Source: Actinomycetes bacterium (GTDB taxonomy: Bacteria > Actinomycetota > Actinomycetes > Actinomycetales > Microbacteriaceae). Taken from it: a DNA stretch of 11,431 bases. The position numbers and the translations under genes are program-made. Location of the stretch: positions 1-11,431 of the forward strand of contig JAEYUT010000292.1 of the NCBI GenBank assembly GCA_023432305.1. The letters run 5' to 3'. Position 1 is the stretch's first letter; each line of letters opens with the position of its first letter. Positions 1-6,037 of the stretch are shown in pieces. Under the pieces are notes generated by a model that was not told the origin of the DNA, ran no database searches, and saw only the letters and a list, made by a program, of their open reading frames with translations.

Positions 1-16
1 GGGCTCAGCTTGAGGC

Positions 17-22
17 TAGTCT
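17..22 (+). promoter_or_regulatory. Candidate -10 box upstream of the WXG100-like gene
   Basis: TAGTCT fits the actinobacterial TANNNT pattern and would start transcription near position 29, leaving a short 5' UTR that contains the AGGAG ribosome site at 42-46. The -35 region would fall almost outside the window, so it cannot be judged. The gene could equally be read from a promoter or operon further upstream. Confidence 0.25.
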
Positions 23-50
23 CGGGGCATCAACTGACCCCAGGAGCACC

Positions 51-356
51 ATGGCTGACATCCGCATCGACCTCGACGCCATCCGCGACGCCGGCGAGAA
101 GGTTGCGACAGTGCTGAGCAAGCTCGATGGTGCGGGCGACGAGACGCGATCCTTGCCCGATGCCGCCGGGCACAGCACGGTCAGCGGGGCGCTCTCCGAC
201 TTCCGCGACAAATGGTCGATCCGAAAGGGTGAGCTGGTGGAAGAGCTGACGTTCGTCTCGAACGCGCTCACCGCGATCAGTGACACCTTCCGCGAACTCG
301 ACGACGAGCTCGTGAACCGCCTCGACCACTTCGTCTCCCTCGACACCACCCGGTGA
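51..356 (+). CDS. WXG100/EspC-like small helical protein (T7SS-associated)
   Basis: This 101-aa protein has no signal peptide and no membrane segment. It looks like two long amphipathic helices (about residues 5-35 and 58-98) around a short turn, the size and layout of WXG100, EspC-like and related type VII secretion partners. The canonical WxG is not intact: Trp55 lies near the turn, but the next residues are Ser-Ile, not x-Gly. No clear C-terminal YxxxD/E signal is seen. The ATG at 51 has AGGAG four bases upstream. The next gene begins 10 nt after its stop, so the two are probably co-translated and may form a partner pair, as small helical proteins do with larger T7SS substrates. The T7SS link is inferred from size, predicted helices and the neighbour. 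The exact family is uncertain. Confidence 0.7.
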   Translation: MADIRIDLDAIRDAGEKVATVLSKLDGAGDETRSLPDAAGHSTVSGALSDFRDKWSIRKGELVEELTFVSNALTAISDTFRELDDELVNRLDHFVSLDTTR

Positions 357-366
357 GGATCTGAAC

Positions 367-2031
367 ATGCGCAGCAGCATCCCCGGCAACCCCGCCGCGC
401 TCACATCGGGGGCCGCATCCCTCGAGAGCACCGGCGCAGTCCTGCTCACTCTCGCCGACGAGCTGAACCGCATCGTCGACGGCGACCGTTACCAGGGCGA
501 CTCGATCGACGCCGTCCGGCGCCGCGCGGGGGACGCGGCTGATGTGCTCGCGCGGGTCGAGCCGCGCTACACCGGAACCGCGGGTGCGGTGAAGGAGTTC
601 GCCGTCAAGCTCGAGCATCTGCAGCAGCGTCACCAGCAGGCCGTCTCGAACCACGATGCGGCGTTCGGCGACGTCTACACCGCGCGCACCAGAGCTGACC
701 GCCTCGACGACGAGGTGTGGGTGGCCACGTATGACGGCACCGATGAGGCGCAGCTCGACAGCCTCATCCGCCGTCGCAACGAGGCGGTGCGGAACGTGAC
801 GCTCGCCGAGCAGGCGGTGGTCTCCGCCGAGCAATCCGTGAACGCCATCGAAGACGAGTGGCACGCGGCCGCCGACGCCGCGGCAGCCGCGATCCGACCC
901 GTTCTCGAATCGCTCAACAACTCGTTCTGGGAGAGCGTCGGGGCCACGATCGGCGACATCGCGGGGTTCCTCGCGGCGGCCGTGCAGTGGGTGGCCTCGG
1001 TGCTCAACACCGTGCTGAGTGCGCTCATCGAGCTGGTGGTCGTCGTGGTCGTGCTGCTGATTGCGGTCGCGTTCGTGCTCGTGATGTTCAACGTCGTCGT
1101 GCTCCTCATGCTCCTGACCGGCTCGCTCACCTTCGATCAGATCGCGGAGATGCTCGTGGGTGTCATCCTCGTGCTCGTGCCGATCATCGTGCCGTCGGTG
1201 CACTACCTGATGCTCACCGAGACGCTCGCCCCGACGCCCGATGTGCACCAGGTGCACCCCGCGAGCGGCCGCATCGTCGACCGTCGCCAGGACGACCCGT
1301 ACGGGTACCTCTTCGAGAACAACGGCCGACTCGACAAGGACGGCGGCACCGAGAAGTCGGTCGTCGAGGTCGTGCAGGTGATGAACGACGACGGCACTCC
1401 AGCACTCGACGAGAACGGCAACCCGATCTGGCGCGTGACGCTCCCGAGCACACAGGACTGGATGCCGCCCGGACTCGACGGCAACGGCGCCACCAACGAC
1501 CTCGGCTCGAACCTCGCGCTCATCATGACGCCGGAGTTCCAGGCGGCCTACGAGCGCGCGGTGCTGCAGGCGATGGCTGACGCCGGCATCGGACCGAACG
1601 ATTCGGTCATGCTCGTCGGATGGAGCCAGGGCGGCATCCTCGCGGGGGCCATCGCCTCGAATCCCGGCTCGGGCTTCAACGTGCGCGCCATCGCCGTGGC
1701 CGGCGCGCCCATCGACCACATGCCGATTCCGGAAGGCGTGTCGGTGCTCGCGTTCCAGCACGATGGCGACCACGTGCCGCGCCTTGATGGCACGCCCCCG
1801 CGCCAGGGGACGAACTGGGTCACGGTTCCCGCGGACGCGGTCGGAACCGGCTACCCGCACGCGTGGGAGAAGTACGCGGATACCGCCTCGGCCGCGACCA
1901 CCGGTGGAAAAGTGGAGACTCGGGTTCAGGCGATCATCGATCAGCAGGAGATGTTCTTCTCGCGCACCGAGTACGCGTATACGTTCGAGTTCCAGGAGAA
2001 CTCCCGAGGCGAGGAGCTGCCTGTCCGATGA
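367..2031 (+). CDS. T7SS-type N-terminal domain / membrane / alpha-beta hydrolase fusion protein
   Basis: This 554-aa protein has three parts. Residues 1-190 are mostly helical; they open with an IPGNPAAL segment and contain heptad-rich stretches, like the putative T7SS signal/WXG-type N-domains of actinobacterial effectors. Residues 195-285 are hydrophobic, with strong membrane segments at about 222-252 and 260-283 and a weaker one at 197-220. Residues 285-554 form an alpha/beta-hydrolase domain: the nucleophile elbow GWSQGG puts Ser420 as nucleophile, Asp468 (HDGDHVP) is the likely acid and His498 (YPHAW) the likely base, as in PE-PPE/cutinase-like lipases and esterases. The start has GAGGA seven bases upstream. 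The stop overlaps the next ATG as ATGA, so translation is probably coupled. Substrate and cell location are unknown. It could be a secreted or membrane-anchored lipase/esterase acting on envelope lipids, or an antibacterial effector. The catalytic residues are seen; the role is inferred. Confidence 0.75.
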   Translation: MRSSIPGNPAALTSGAASLESTGAVLLTLADELNRIVDGDRYQGDSIDAVRRRAGDAADVLARVEPRYTGTAGAVKEFAVKLEHLQQRHQQAVSNHDAAFGDVYTARTRADRLDDEVWVATYDGTDEAQLDSLIRRRNEAVRNVTLAEQAVVSAEQSVNAIEDEWHAAADAAAAAIRPVLESLNNSFWESVGATIGDIAGFLAAAVQWVASVLNTVLSALIELVVVVVVLLIAVAFVLVMFNVVVLLMLLTGSLTFDQIAEMLVGVILVLVPIIVPSVHYLMLTETLAPTPDVHQVHPASGRIVDRRQDDPYGYLFENNGRLDKDGGTEKSVVEVVQVMNDDGTPALDENGNPIWRVTLPSTQDWMPPGLDGNGATNDLGSNLALIMTPEFQAAYERAVLQAMADAGIGPNDSVMLVGWSQGGILAGAIASNPGSGFNVRAIAVAGAPIDHMPIPEGVSVLAFQHDGDHVPRLDGTPPRQGTNWVTVPADAVGTGYPHAWEKYADTASAATTGGKVETRVQAIIDQQEMFFSRTEYAYTFEFQENSRGEELPVR

Positions 2032-2498
2032 CCGATCTCACCCGTATCGCGGCGGCAGTCGCAGGGCTCTCGCTCGTGCCGCTCGCGCTGGCTGGATGCA
2101 CGGTGTCCACCGACGACGTCAAGCGCGAGGTGTCCATCGCGGTGCTCGCCGCCGACGCCAACATCGTGGACACCTACATCTCGGTGGGTCAGGATCTCAC
2201 TGGACCAGGCGTCCGCCTTCGCATCTACCTGACCGACACCTCGGACGAGGCCGTTGTGTCGTCGCTGGAGGCGGCGTTGGAAGCCGCCTACCGGGGTTCC
2301 CCGGCGCGACTGACAGGGATCTTCCTCGACGCTGCGGCAGCCCCGGCGCCGAGTTCTCCGAGCTGGGGAGGTGGCTCGCTGCGTCTGCGCCCGTTGGAGG
2401 ACGCGCTCGACGTGCCGGGGAGCCTCAGCAACGACACGATCCACGCGGGCCGCGACGCCCTCGAGGAGTTCTATGGGCCGTGGGGGGAGGATGGCTGA
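2028..2498 (+). CDS. Small predicted lipoprotein
   Basis: This 156-aa protein has a short N-region with Arg6, a hydrophobic stretch at residues 7-22 and a lipobox LAGC at 21-24, so Cys24 should be lipidated after signal peptidase II cleavage. The mature part of about 130 residues looks like a small alternating strand/helix domain, with a Ser/Pro/Gly-rich linker near residues 105-120; I recognise no family. The start is the ATG in the ATGA overlap with the hydrolase gene, supported by GGCGAGGAG about 11 bases upstream. An upstream in-frame extension back to 1863 would run inside the hydrolase gene and lose the signal peptide, so it was not used. The strict coupling to the hydrolase suggests joint function, for instance an outer-face partner, anchor or immunity protein. 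That is inference. Confidence 0.8.
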   Translation: MTDLTRIAAAVAGLSLVPLALAGCTVSTDDVKREVSIAVLAADANIVDTYISVGQDLTGPGVRLRIYLTDTSDEAVVSSLEAALEAAYRGSPARLTGIFLDAAAAPAPSSPSWGGGSLRLRPLEDALDVPGSLSNDTIHAGRDALEEFYGPWGEDG

Positions 2499-3147
2499 CG
2501 CGGCGACCCTGCCGGAGCTGCGGTTCAGGCTGCCAGGCGATTGGTGGACGACCGATCTCACGGATCGCGACGCGGCCGTGGCGTCCGCACACCGTCTCGT
2601 GCGTCATCGGATCGGCCCGCAGGACGACCGCGTTCTGCTGCGCCAGCGGGTGATCGGCGACTTCACGCGCGCCATCGACGCCGCGATCGAGGCGAAGGGC
2701 CTCAGCATGTTCATGGCGATCAGCATCGCCGAGGGCGTGCCGATCCCCATCACCTTCACGGTTCATCTGCCCGACGTCTCGCTGTCGCCCGCGATCGGCA
2801 CGAAGCCGGATGTCGTGCTCGACATCCTCGAACAGGGGATCGAGACCCTCGCGGCGGGGGAGCGCACCGACCCAGGCGACCCCGCTGACCGCGTGCGCAT
2901 CGACCTCCCCGAGACGCGCGCCACGCGCCTGCACCGGGTGCGTGTGCTCGACGTCGGATCCGGCGACGATATCGCCACGGTCGAGAGCCTCATCGTCGAC
3001 TACTGGGTCGCTATCCCCGACAGCAAGCGCATCCTGCTCGTCTCGTTCTCGACCTCGATGGCGCAGCTGCAGGAGTTCCTGCTGCCGTTCTTCGACGCGA
3101 TCATGCGCGCCGCGATCTGGGACCACGCTGCGGACGCAGACGCGTGA
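2491..3147 (+). CDS. Conserved-looking hypothetical protein, possible Mog1/PsbP-like fold
   Basis: This 218-aa soluble protein has no signal peptide or membrane segment. It opens with a PGDWW motif around residues 15-19 and ends with a strand-rich part (VDYWVAIPD, LLVSFSTSM) followed by a helix (LLPFFDAIMRAAIW). That order of an early P-G-x-W, a late FST strand and a final F-x-x-I-x-x-x-I-x-W helix recalls the Mog1/PsbP-like proteins found beside actinobacterial T7SS genes and in LpqN-type proteins. The match is by eye only. The start is uncertain: ATG 2491 has a purine run GGGGGGAGG directly against it, while in-frame ATG 2473 (six residues longer) has GAGGAG four bases upstream. Either start overlaps the lipoprotein gene, so it belongs to the same operon. 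Its role may be chaperone-like or structural; no function is claimed. Confidence 0.75.
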   Translation: MADAATLPELRFRLPGDWWTTDLTDRDAAVASAHRLVRHRIGPQDDRVLLRQRVIGDFTRAIDAAIEAKGLSMFMAISIAEGVPIPITFTVHLPDVSLSPAIGTKPDVVLDILEQGIETLAAGERTDPGDPADRVRIDLPETRATRLHRVRVLDVGSGDDIATVESLIVDYWVAIPDSKRILLVSFSTSMAQLQEFLLPFFDAIMRAAIWDHAADADA

Positions 3148-3152
3148 GAGAG

Positions 3153-3165
3153 GCGGCGGAGCCGC
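3153..3165 (+). terminator. Short GC hairpin after the T7SS-like operon
   Basis: GCGGC-GGA-GCCGC is a perfect 5-bp stem with a 3-nt loop, beginning six bases after the stop of the preceding gene. There is no T-run, so at best it is a weak terminator or a 3'-end stabiliser. In DNA of this GC content it may be chance. Confidence 0.25.
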
Positions 3166-3186
3166 GACTGACACGCGACGCTGCGC

Positions 3187-3215
3187 GCGACACACGCCCT
3201 CTCGACGATTACTCT
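3187..3215 (+). promoter_or_regulatory. Candidate promoter of the FHA-domain gene
   Basis: GCGACA at 3187-3192 (four of six bases match TTGACA) lies 17 nt before TACTCT at 3210-3215, a TANNNT -10 box. Transcription would start near 3222 and leave a UTR of about 29 nt holding GGAGG at 3241-3245. The 103-nt gap, the only sizeable one since the left edge, supports separate or additional transcription of the FHA gene. Confidence 0.4.
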
Positions 3216-3250
3216 CGAACGCGTACGCATCGCGCAACCTGGAGGTGACC

Positions 3251-3796
3251 GTGGCAGACACGGAGGAGGGGTTCATCACGCTCCCGCCCGGGATCTTCGA
3301 TCCGAGCACGATCAAGGCCCCGCCGCGTCCTGAGCGCACCAAGGCGCCCGTCGACGACATCGTGTTCGTGCCGTTAGTTCCCGGGATGGCGCCGCCACCT
3401 CCGCCCGTCGAGCCTCCGATCGTCGACGCGCCGGAGGAGATGACCATCACCTCCCCGCGCCCTGCGCCCCGCACCTGGACGCTGCAGCTGCCCGACGGCA
3501 GCCGGGTGGCGGTCGCCAAGACGATGCTCATCGGTCGCAACCCAGCCGCGCAGGCGGCATGGCCCGAAGCCGACCTGCTCGCCGTCGTCGACCCCACGAG
3601 CTCCGTGTCGAAGACGCATGCGGCGCTCGAAGTCGACGACTCGGGGCTGTGGGTGCACGACCTCGGCTCCACGAACGGCGTGTGGGTCGTCTCCGGCGGC
3701 GATGTCACTGAAGCCGTGCAGGGGCGGCGGGTGCGCGTGCCATCGGGGGCCTCCGTCGAACTCGGCGAGTTCGTCTTCACCGCGCTCGAGGACTGA
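3251..3796 (+). CDS. FHA-domain protein
   Basis: This 181-aa protein has a proline-rich, probably disordered N-terminus (about residues 12-73, with five prolines in a row at 48-52) and a C-terminal forkhead-associated domain (about 76-180). The phosphothreonine-binding signature is complete: Gly95-Arg96, Ser120-x-x-His123 and Ser140-Thr141-Asn142-Gly143. FHA domains read Ser/Thr-kinase phosphorylation; in Actinobacteria they are common in cell-wall, division and T7SS (EccA/FHA/PPM) settings. The start is GTG 3251, with GGAGG five bases upstream; longer in-frame readings run back into the previous gene. There is no signal peptide, so it is cytoplasmic. Its position after the WXG/hydrolase cluster suggests a phosphorylation-dependent adaptor for that system, but it has its own probable promoter and could act independently. 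The domain call is firm; the partner is unknown. Confidence 0.88.
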   Translation: MADTEEGFITLPPGIFDPSTIKAPPRPERTKAPVDDIVFVPLVPGMAPPPPPVEPPIVDAPEEMTITSPRPAPRTWTLQLPDGSRVAVAKTMLIGRNPAAQAAWPEADLLAVVDPTSSVSKTHAALEVDDSGLWVHDLGSTNGVWVVSGGDVTEAVQGRRVRVPSGASVELGEFVFTALED

Positions 3797-3808
3797 CGCG
3801 GCGCGCAG

Positions 3809-3835
3809 ATGACACCAGCCTTCCCCTGCTATTCT
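3809..3835 (+). promoter_or_regulatory. Promoter of the leu leader-leuCD operon
   Basis: ATGACA at 3809-3814 (five of six to TTGACA) and TATTCT at 3830-3835 form a promoter with a short 15-nt spacer, helped by an extended -10 element TGC at 3827-3829. Six bases follow before A3842, the first base of the leader-peptide ATG, so transcription probably starts at or next to that codon and the leader is leaderless. The spacer is below the usual 16-18 nt; the extended -10 may compensate. Confidence 0.55.
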
Positions 3836-3841
3836 CGTGGG

Positions 3842-3886
3842 ATGCTCGCCCGGCACCTCCTCCTTCTTCGCCGCGACGAGGCCTAG
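3842..3886 (+). CDS. Leucine leader peptide (attenuator ORF)
   Basis: A 14-codon ORF reads MLARHLLLLRRDEA followed by TAG. Four consecutive leucine codons (CTC CTC CTT CTT, 3857-3868) lie directly upstream of leuC, the expected form of an attenuation leader in which ribosomes slow when charged Leu-tRNA is scarce. CTT is uncommon in the surrounding genes, which favour CTC and CTG, so the run should be sensitive to supply. No ribosome site precedes the ATG, but the -10 box TATTCT ends six bases before it, so leaderless initiation is likely. The last codons form the 5' arm of the 11-bp hairpin at 3871-3908. Leader-peptide control of branched-chain amino acid genes is known in Actinobacteria. This peptide itself is called from the sequence alone. 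Confidence 0.78.
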   Translation: MLARHLLLLRRDEA

Positions 3887-3908
3887 TTCACGGTCTCCCT
3901 CGTCGCGG
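3871..3908 (+). promoter_or_regulatory. leu attenuator hairpin
   Basis: CCGCGACGAGG (3871-3881) and CCTCGTCGCGG (3898-3908) are perfect reverse complements, giving an 11-bp stem (nine GC pairs) with a 16-nt loop that contains the leader stop codon. A ribosome stalled on the Leu codons would cover the 5' arm and keep the stem open; a ribosome that has finished and left would let it form. No T-run follows, so termination would have to be of the U-poor type, or the control may act on translation. A competing small stem GCGG-AGT-CCGC (3905-3915) shares the 3' arm. Confidence 0.65.
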
Positions 3909-3952
3909 AGTCCGCCGTGGGCCGACCCAATCCGATGAAGGATCTTGAACAC

Positions 3953-5407
3953 ATGAGCACCGAGAACCACCCGTCCAACGCCGCGCGCCCCCGTACGCTC
4001 GCCGAGAAGGTCTGGGACGCGCACGTCGTCGCCAAGGGCGAGAACGGCGAACCCGACCTCATCTACATCGACCTGCACCTCGTGCACGAGGTCACGAGCC
4101 CGCAGGCGTTCGACGGACTCCGTCAGGCTGGCCGCCCCGTGCGCCGCCCCGACCTGACGATCGCCACCGAAGACCACAACACCCCGACTCTCGGCATCGA
4201 CAAGCCGATCGCCGACCTCACGAGCCGCACCCAGATCGAGACGCTGCGTCGCAACGCCGAGGAGTTCGGCATCCGCCTGCACTCGCTCGGCGACATCGAA
4301 CAGGGCATCGTGCATGTCGTCGGCCCGCAGCTCGGCCTCACCATGCCGGGCATCACGGTGGTGTGCGGCGACAGCCACACCTCCACCCACGGCGCGTTCG
4401 GCGCGATGGCGTTCGGCATCGGCGCCTCCGAGGTCGAGCACGTCATGGCGACCCAGACGCTGCCGCTGAAGCCCTTCAAGACGATGGCGATCAACGTCGA
4501 CGGCGAGCTGCGCCCCGGCGTCACCGCGAAGGACATCATCCTCGCCGTCATCGCGAAGATCGGCACCGGAGGCGGCCAGGGCTATGTGCTCGAGTTCCGC
4601 GGCAGCGCGATCCGCTCCCTCTCGATGGAGGGCCGCATGACGATCTGCAACATGTCGATCGAGGCCGGTGCTCGCGCCGGCATGGTCGCGCCCGATGAGA
4701 CCACCTTCGAGTACGTCAAGGGTCGCCCGCACGCGCCCCAGGGCGCCGACTGGGATGCCGCGGTCGAGTACTGGAAGACGCTGCCCACCGACGACGGCGC
4801 CGTGTTCGATGCCGAGGTGTTCCTCGACGCGAACGAGCTCGAGCCGTTCGTCACCTGGGGCACCAACCCCGGCCAGGGCGTCTCGCTCTCCGAGACCGTC
4901 CCGAACCCGGCTGCCATCGACGACCCCAATGAGAAGGCCGCCGCGGAGCGCGCCCTCGAGTACATGGACCTCGAGGCGGGAACGCCGATGAAGGACATCA
5001 AGGTCGACGCCGTCTTCATGGGCTCGTGCACCAACTCGCGCATCGAGGATCTGCGCGCCTTCGCCTCGATCATCGACGGCAAGAAGAAGGCCGACGGTGT
5101 GCGCGTCATGGTCGTCCCCGGGTCGGCGCGCGTGCGTCTGCAGGCTGAGGCCGAAGGCATCGACAAGATCGTGGAGGCGTTCGGCGCCGAATGGCGCTTC
5201 GCCGGATGCTCGATGTGCCTCGGCATGAACCCCGACCAGCTCGCCCCGGGGGAGCGCTGCGCCTCCACCTCGAACCGCAACTTCGAAGGCCGCCAGGGCA
5301 AGGGCGGGCGCACACACCTCGTGTCGCCGCTCGTCGCCGCGGCGACCGCCATCCGCGGCACGCTGTCGAGCCCGTGGGATCTGCAGAACGACGGAGAGGA
5401 CGCCTGA
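3953..5407 (+). CDS. leuC: 3-Isopropylmalate dehydratase large subunit
   Basis: LeuC with LeuD isomerises 2-isopropylmalate to 3-isopropylmalate in leucine synthesis, in the cytoplasm. The 484-aa sequence is an aconitase-superfamily protein of about the family's usual length (near 470). The [4Fe-4S] cluster ligands are visible: Cys359 in GSCTNSR, and Cys419 and Cys422 in [11 protein letters not shown]. Other family blocks are [34 protein letters not shown] and [11 protein letters not shown] chose ATG 3953 because AAGGAT lies nine bases upstream and the protein then starts close to the conserved [15 protein letters not shown] 3935 or GTG 3917 would add 6 or 12 residues. It is preceded by a leucine leader peptide and hairpin, so it is likely induced by leucine shortage. 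Its stop overlaps leuD by one base (TGATG). Confidence 0.97.
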   Translation: MSTENHPSNAARPRTLAEKVWDAHVVAKGENGEPDLIYIDLHLVHEVTSPQAFDGLRQAGRPVRRPDLTIATEDHNTPTLGIDKPIADLTSRTQIETLRRNAEEFGIRLHSLGDIEQGIVHVVGPQLGLTMPGITVVCGDSHTSTHGAFGAMAFGIGASEVEHVMATQTLPLKPFKTMAINVDGELRPGVTAKDIILAVIAKIGTGGGQGYVLEFRGSAIRSLSMEGRMTICNMSIEAGARAGMVAPDETTFEYVKGRPHAPQGADWDAAVEYWKTLPTDDGAVFDAEVFLDANELEPFVTWGTNPGQGVSLSETVPNPAAIDDPNEKAAAERALEYMDLEAGTPMKDIKVDAVFMGSCTNSRIEDLRAFASIIDGKKKADGVRVMVVPGSARVRLQAEAEGIDKIVEAFGAEWRFAGCSMCLGMNPDQLAPGERCASTSNRNFEGRQGKGGRTHLVSPLVAAATAIRGTLSSPWDLQNDGEDA

Positions 5408-6003
5408 TGGAGAAGATCTCGATCATCGAGGGGATCGCGGTCCCGTTCCGTCGCTCCAACGTCGACACCGACCAGATCATCCCCGCCCAGTTCCTGAAGC
5501 GCGTCACCAAGACGGGCTTCGACGACGCGCTCTTCTACTCGTGGCGTCAGGATGCGGACTTCATCCTCAACCAGCCCGCCTACCAGGGTGCGAAGATCCT
5601 CATCGCCGGGCCCGACTTCGGCACCGGATCCAGTCGCGAGCACGCCGTGTGGGCTCTGCGCGACTTCGGCTTCCAGGCCGTCATCTCGCCCCGTTTCGCC
5701 GACATCTTCCGTGGCAACGCAGGCAAGCAGGGGCTGCTCGCGGGCACCGTGCCCGAGGAGCACATCAAGCAGCTGTGGGAGCGCCTCGAAGCCGAACCGG
5801 GAATGAACGCGACGGTGGATCTCGTTGCACAGACGGTGACGGTCGGCGACTTCACAGTTCCGTTCGACATCGACGATTACACTCGGTGGCGACTGCTCGA
5901 AGGCCTGGACGACATCGGCCTCACGCTGCGCGACGAAGCGCGGATCACTGAGTTCGAGGGCACCCGCGAGAGCTGGCGTCCCCGCACTCTCCCTGTCCGC
6001 TGA
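5407..6003 (+). CDS. leuD: 3-Isopropylmalate dehydratase small subunit
   Basis: LeuD is the 198-aa swivelling-domain partner of LeuC; together they form the isopropylmalate isomerase. Family motifs are clear: [14 protein letters not shown] at residues 18-31, which places the mobile domain against the cluster site, and [13 protein letters not shown] at 68-80, the substrate-binding loop. The length is normal (about 200). The ATG at 5407 overlaps the leuC stop, with GGAGAGGA six bases upstream, so expression is coupled and both subunits are made together. Control is expected through the leader region before leuC. The stop is followed by only 34 nt before murA, with no terminator visible, so transcripts may continue into the next two genes. 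Confidence 0.97.
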   Translation: MEKISIIEGIAVPFRRSNVDTDQIIPAQFLKRVTKTGFDDALFYSWRQDADFILNQPAYQGAKILIAGPDFGTGSSREHAVWALRDFGFQAVISPRFADIFRGNAGKQGLLAGTVPEEHIKQLWERLEAEPGMNATVDLVAQTVTVGDFTVPFDIDDYTRWRLLEGLDDIGLTLRDEARITEFEGTRESWRPRTLPVR

Positions 6004-6037
6004 CCTCAGCTTCCTCAACGCGATTGGTGCAACACAC

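Noticed and set aside
858..1580. Arg-rich + strand frame of 240 codons inside the hydrolase gene
   Set aside because: Out-of-frame shadow with extreme Arg/His content and no start signal of note.
277..1860. Long open frame of 527 codons on the - strand
   Set aside because: It lies opposite the hydrolase gene, has an Arg/His/Asp-rich low-complexity translation, and is a third-position mirror of GC-rich coding DNA.
1863..2027. N-terminal extension of the lipoprotein gene
   Set aside because: It would lie wholly inside the hydrolase gene and bury the lipobox; the ATGA overlap start gives a proper signal peptide.
3918..3929. TGGG-CCGA-CCCA mini-hairpin as a terminator before leuC
   Set aside because: Only 4 bp with no T-run; too weak to claim in GC-rich DNA.
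3917..3952. Longer leuC starts at GTG 3917 or ATG 3935
   Set aside because: ATG 3953 has the better-spaced AAGGAT site, and the extra residues resemble no LeuC N-terminus; the region is better read as regulatory leader RNA.
3374..5317. Long open frame of 647 codons on the - strand
   Set aside because: It is antisense to the FHA gene and leuC, with a repetitive Arg/Asp/Val/His composition and no recognisable motif; the opposite strand has clear catalytic motifs.
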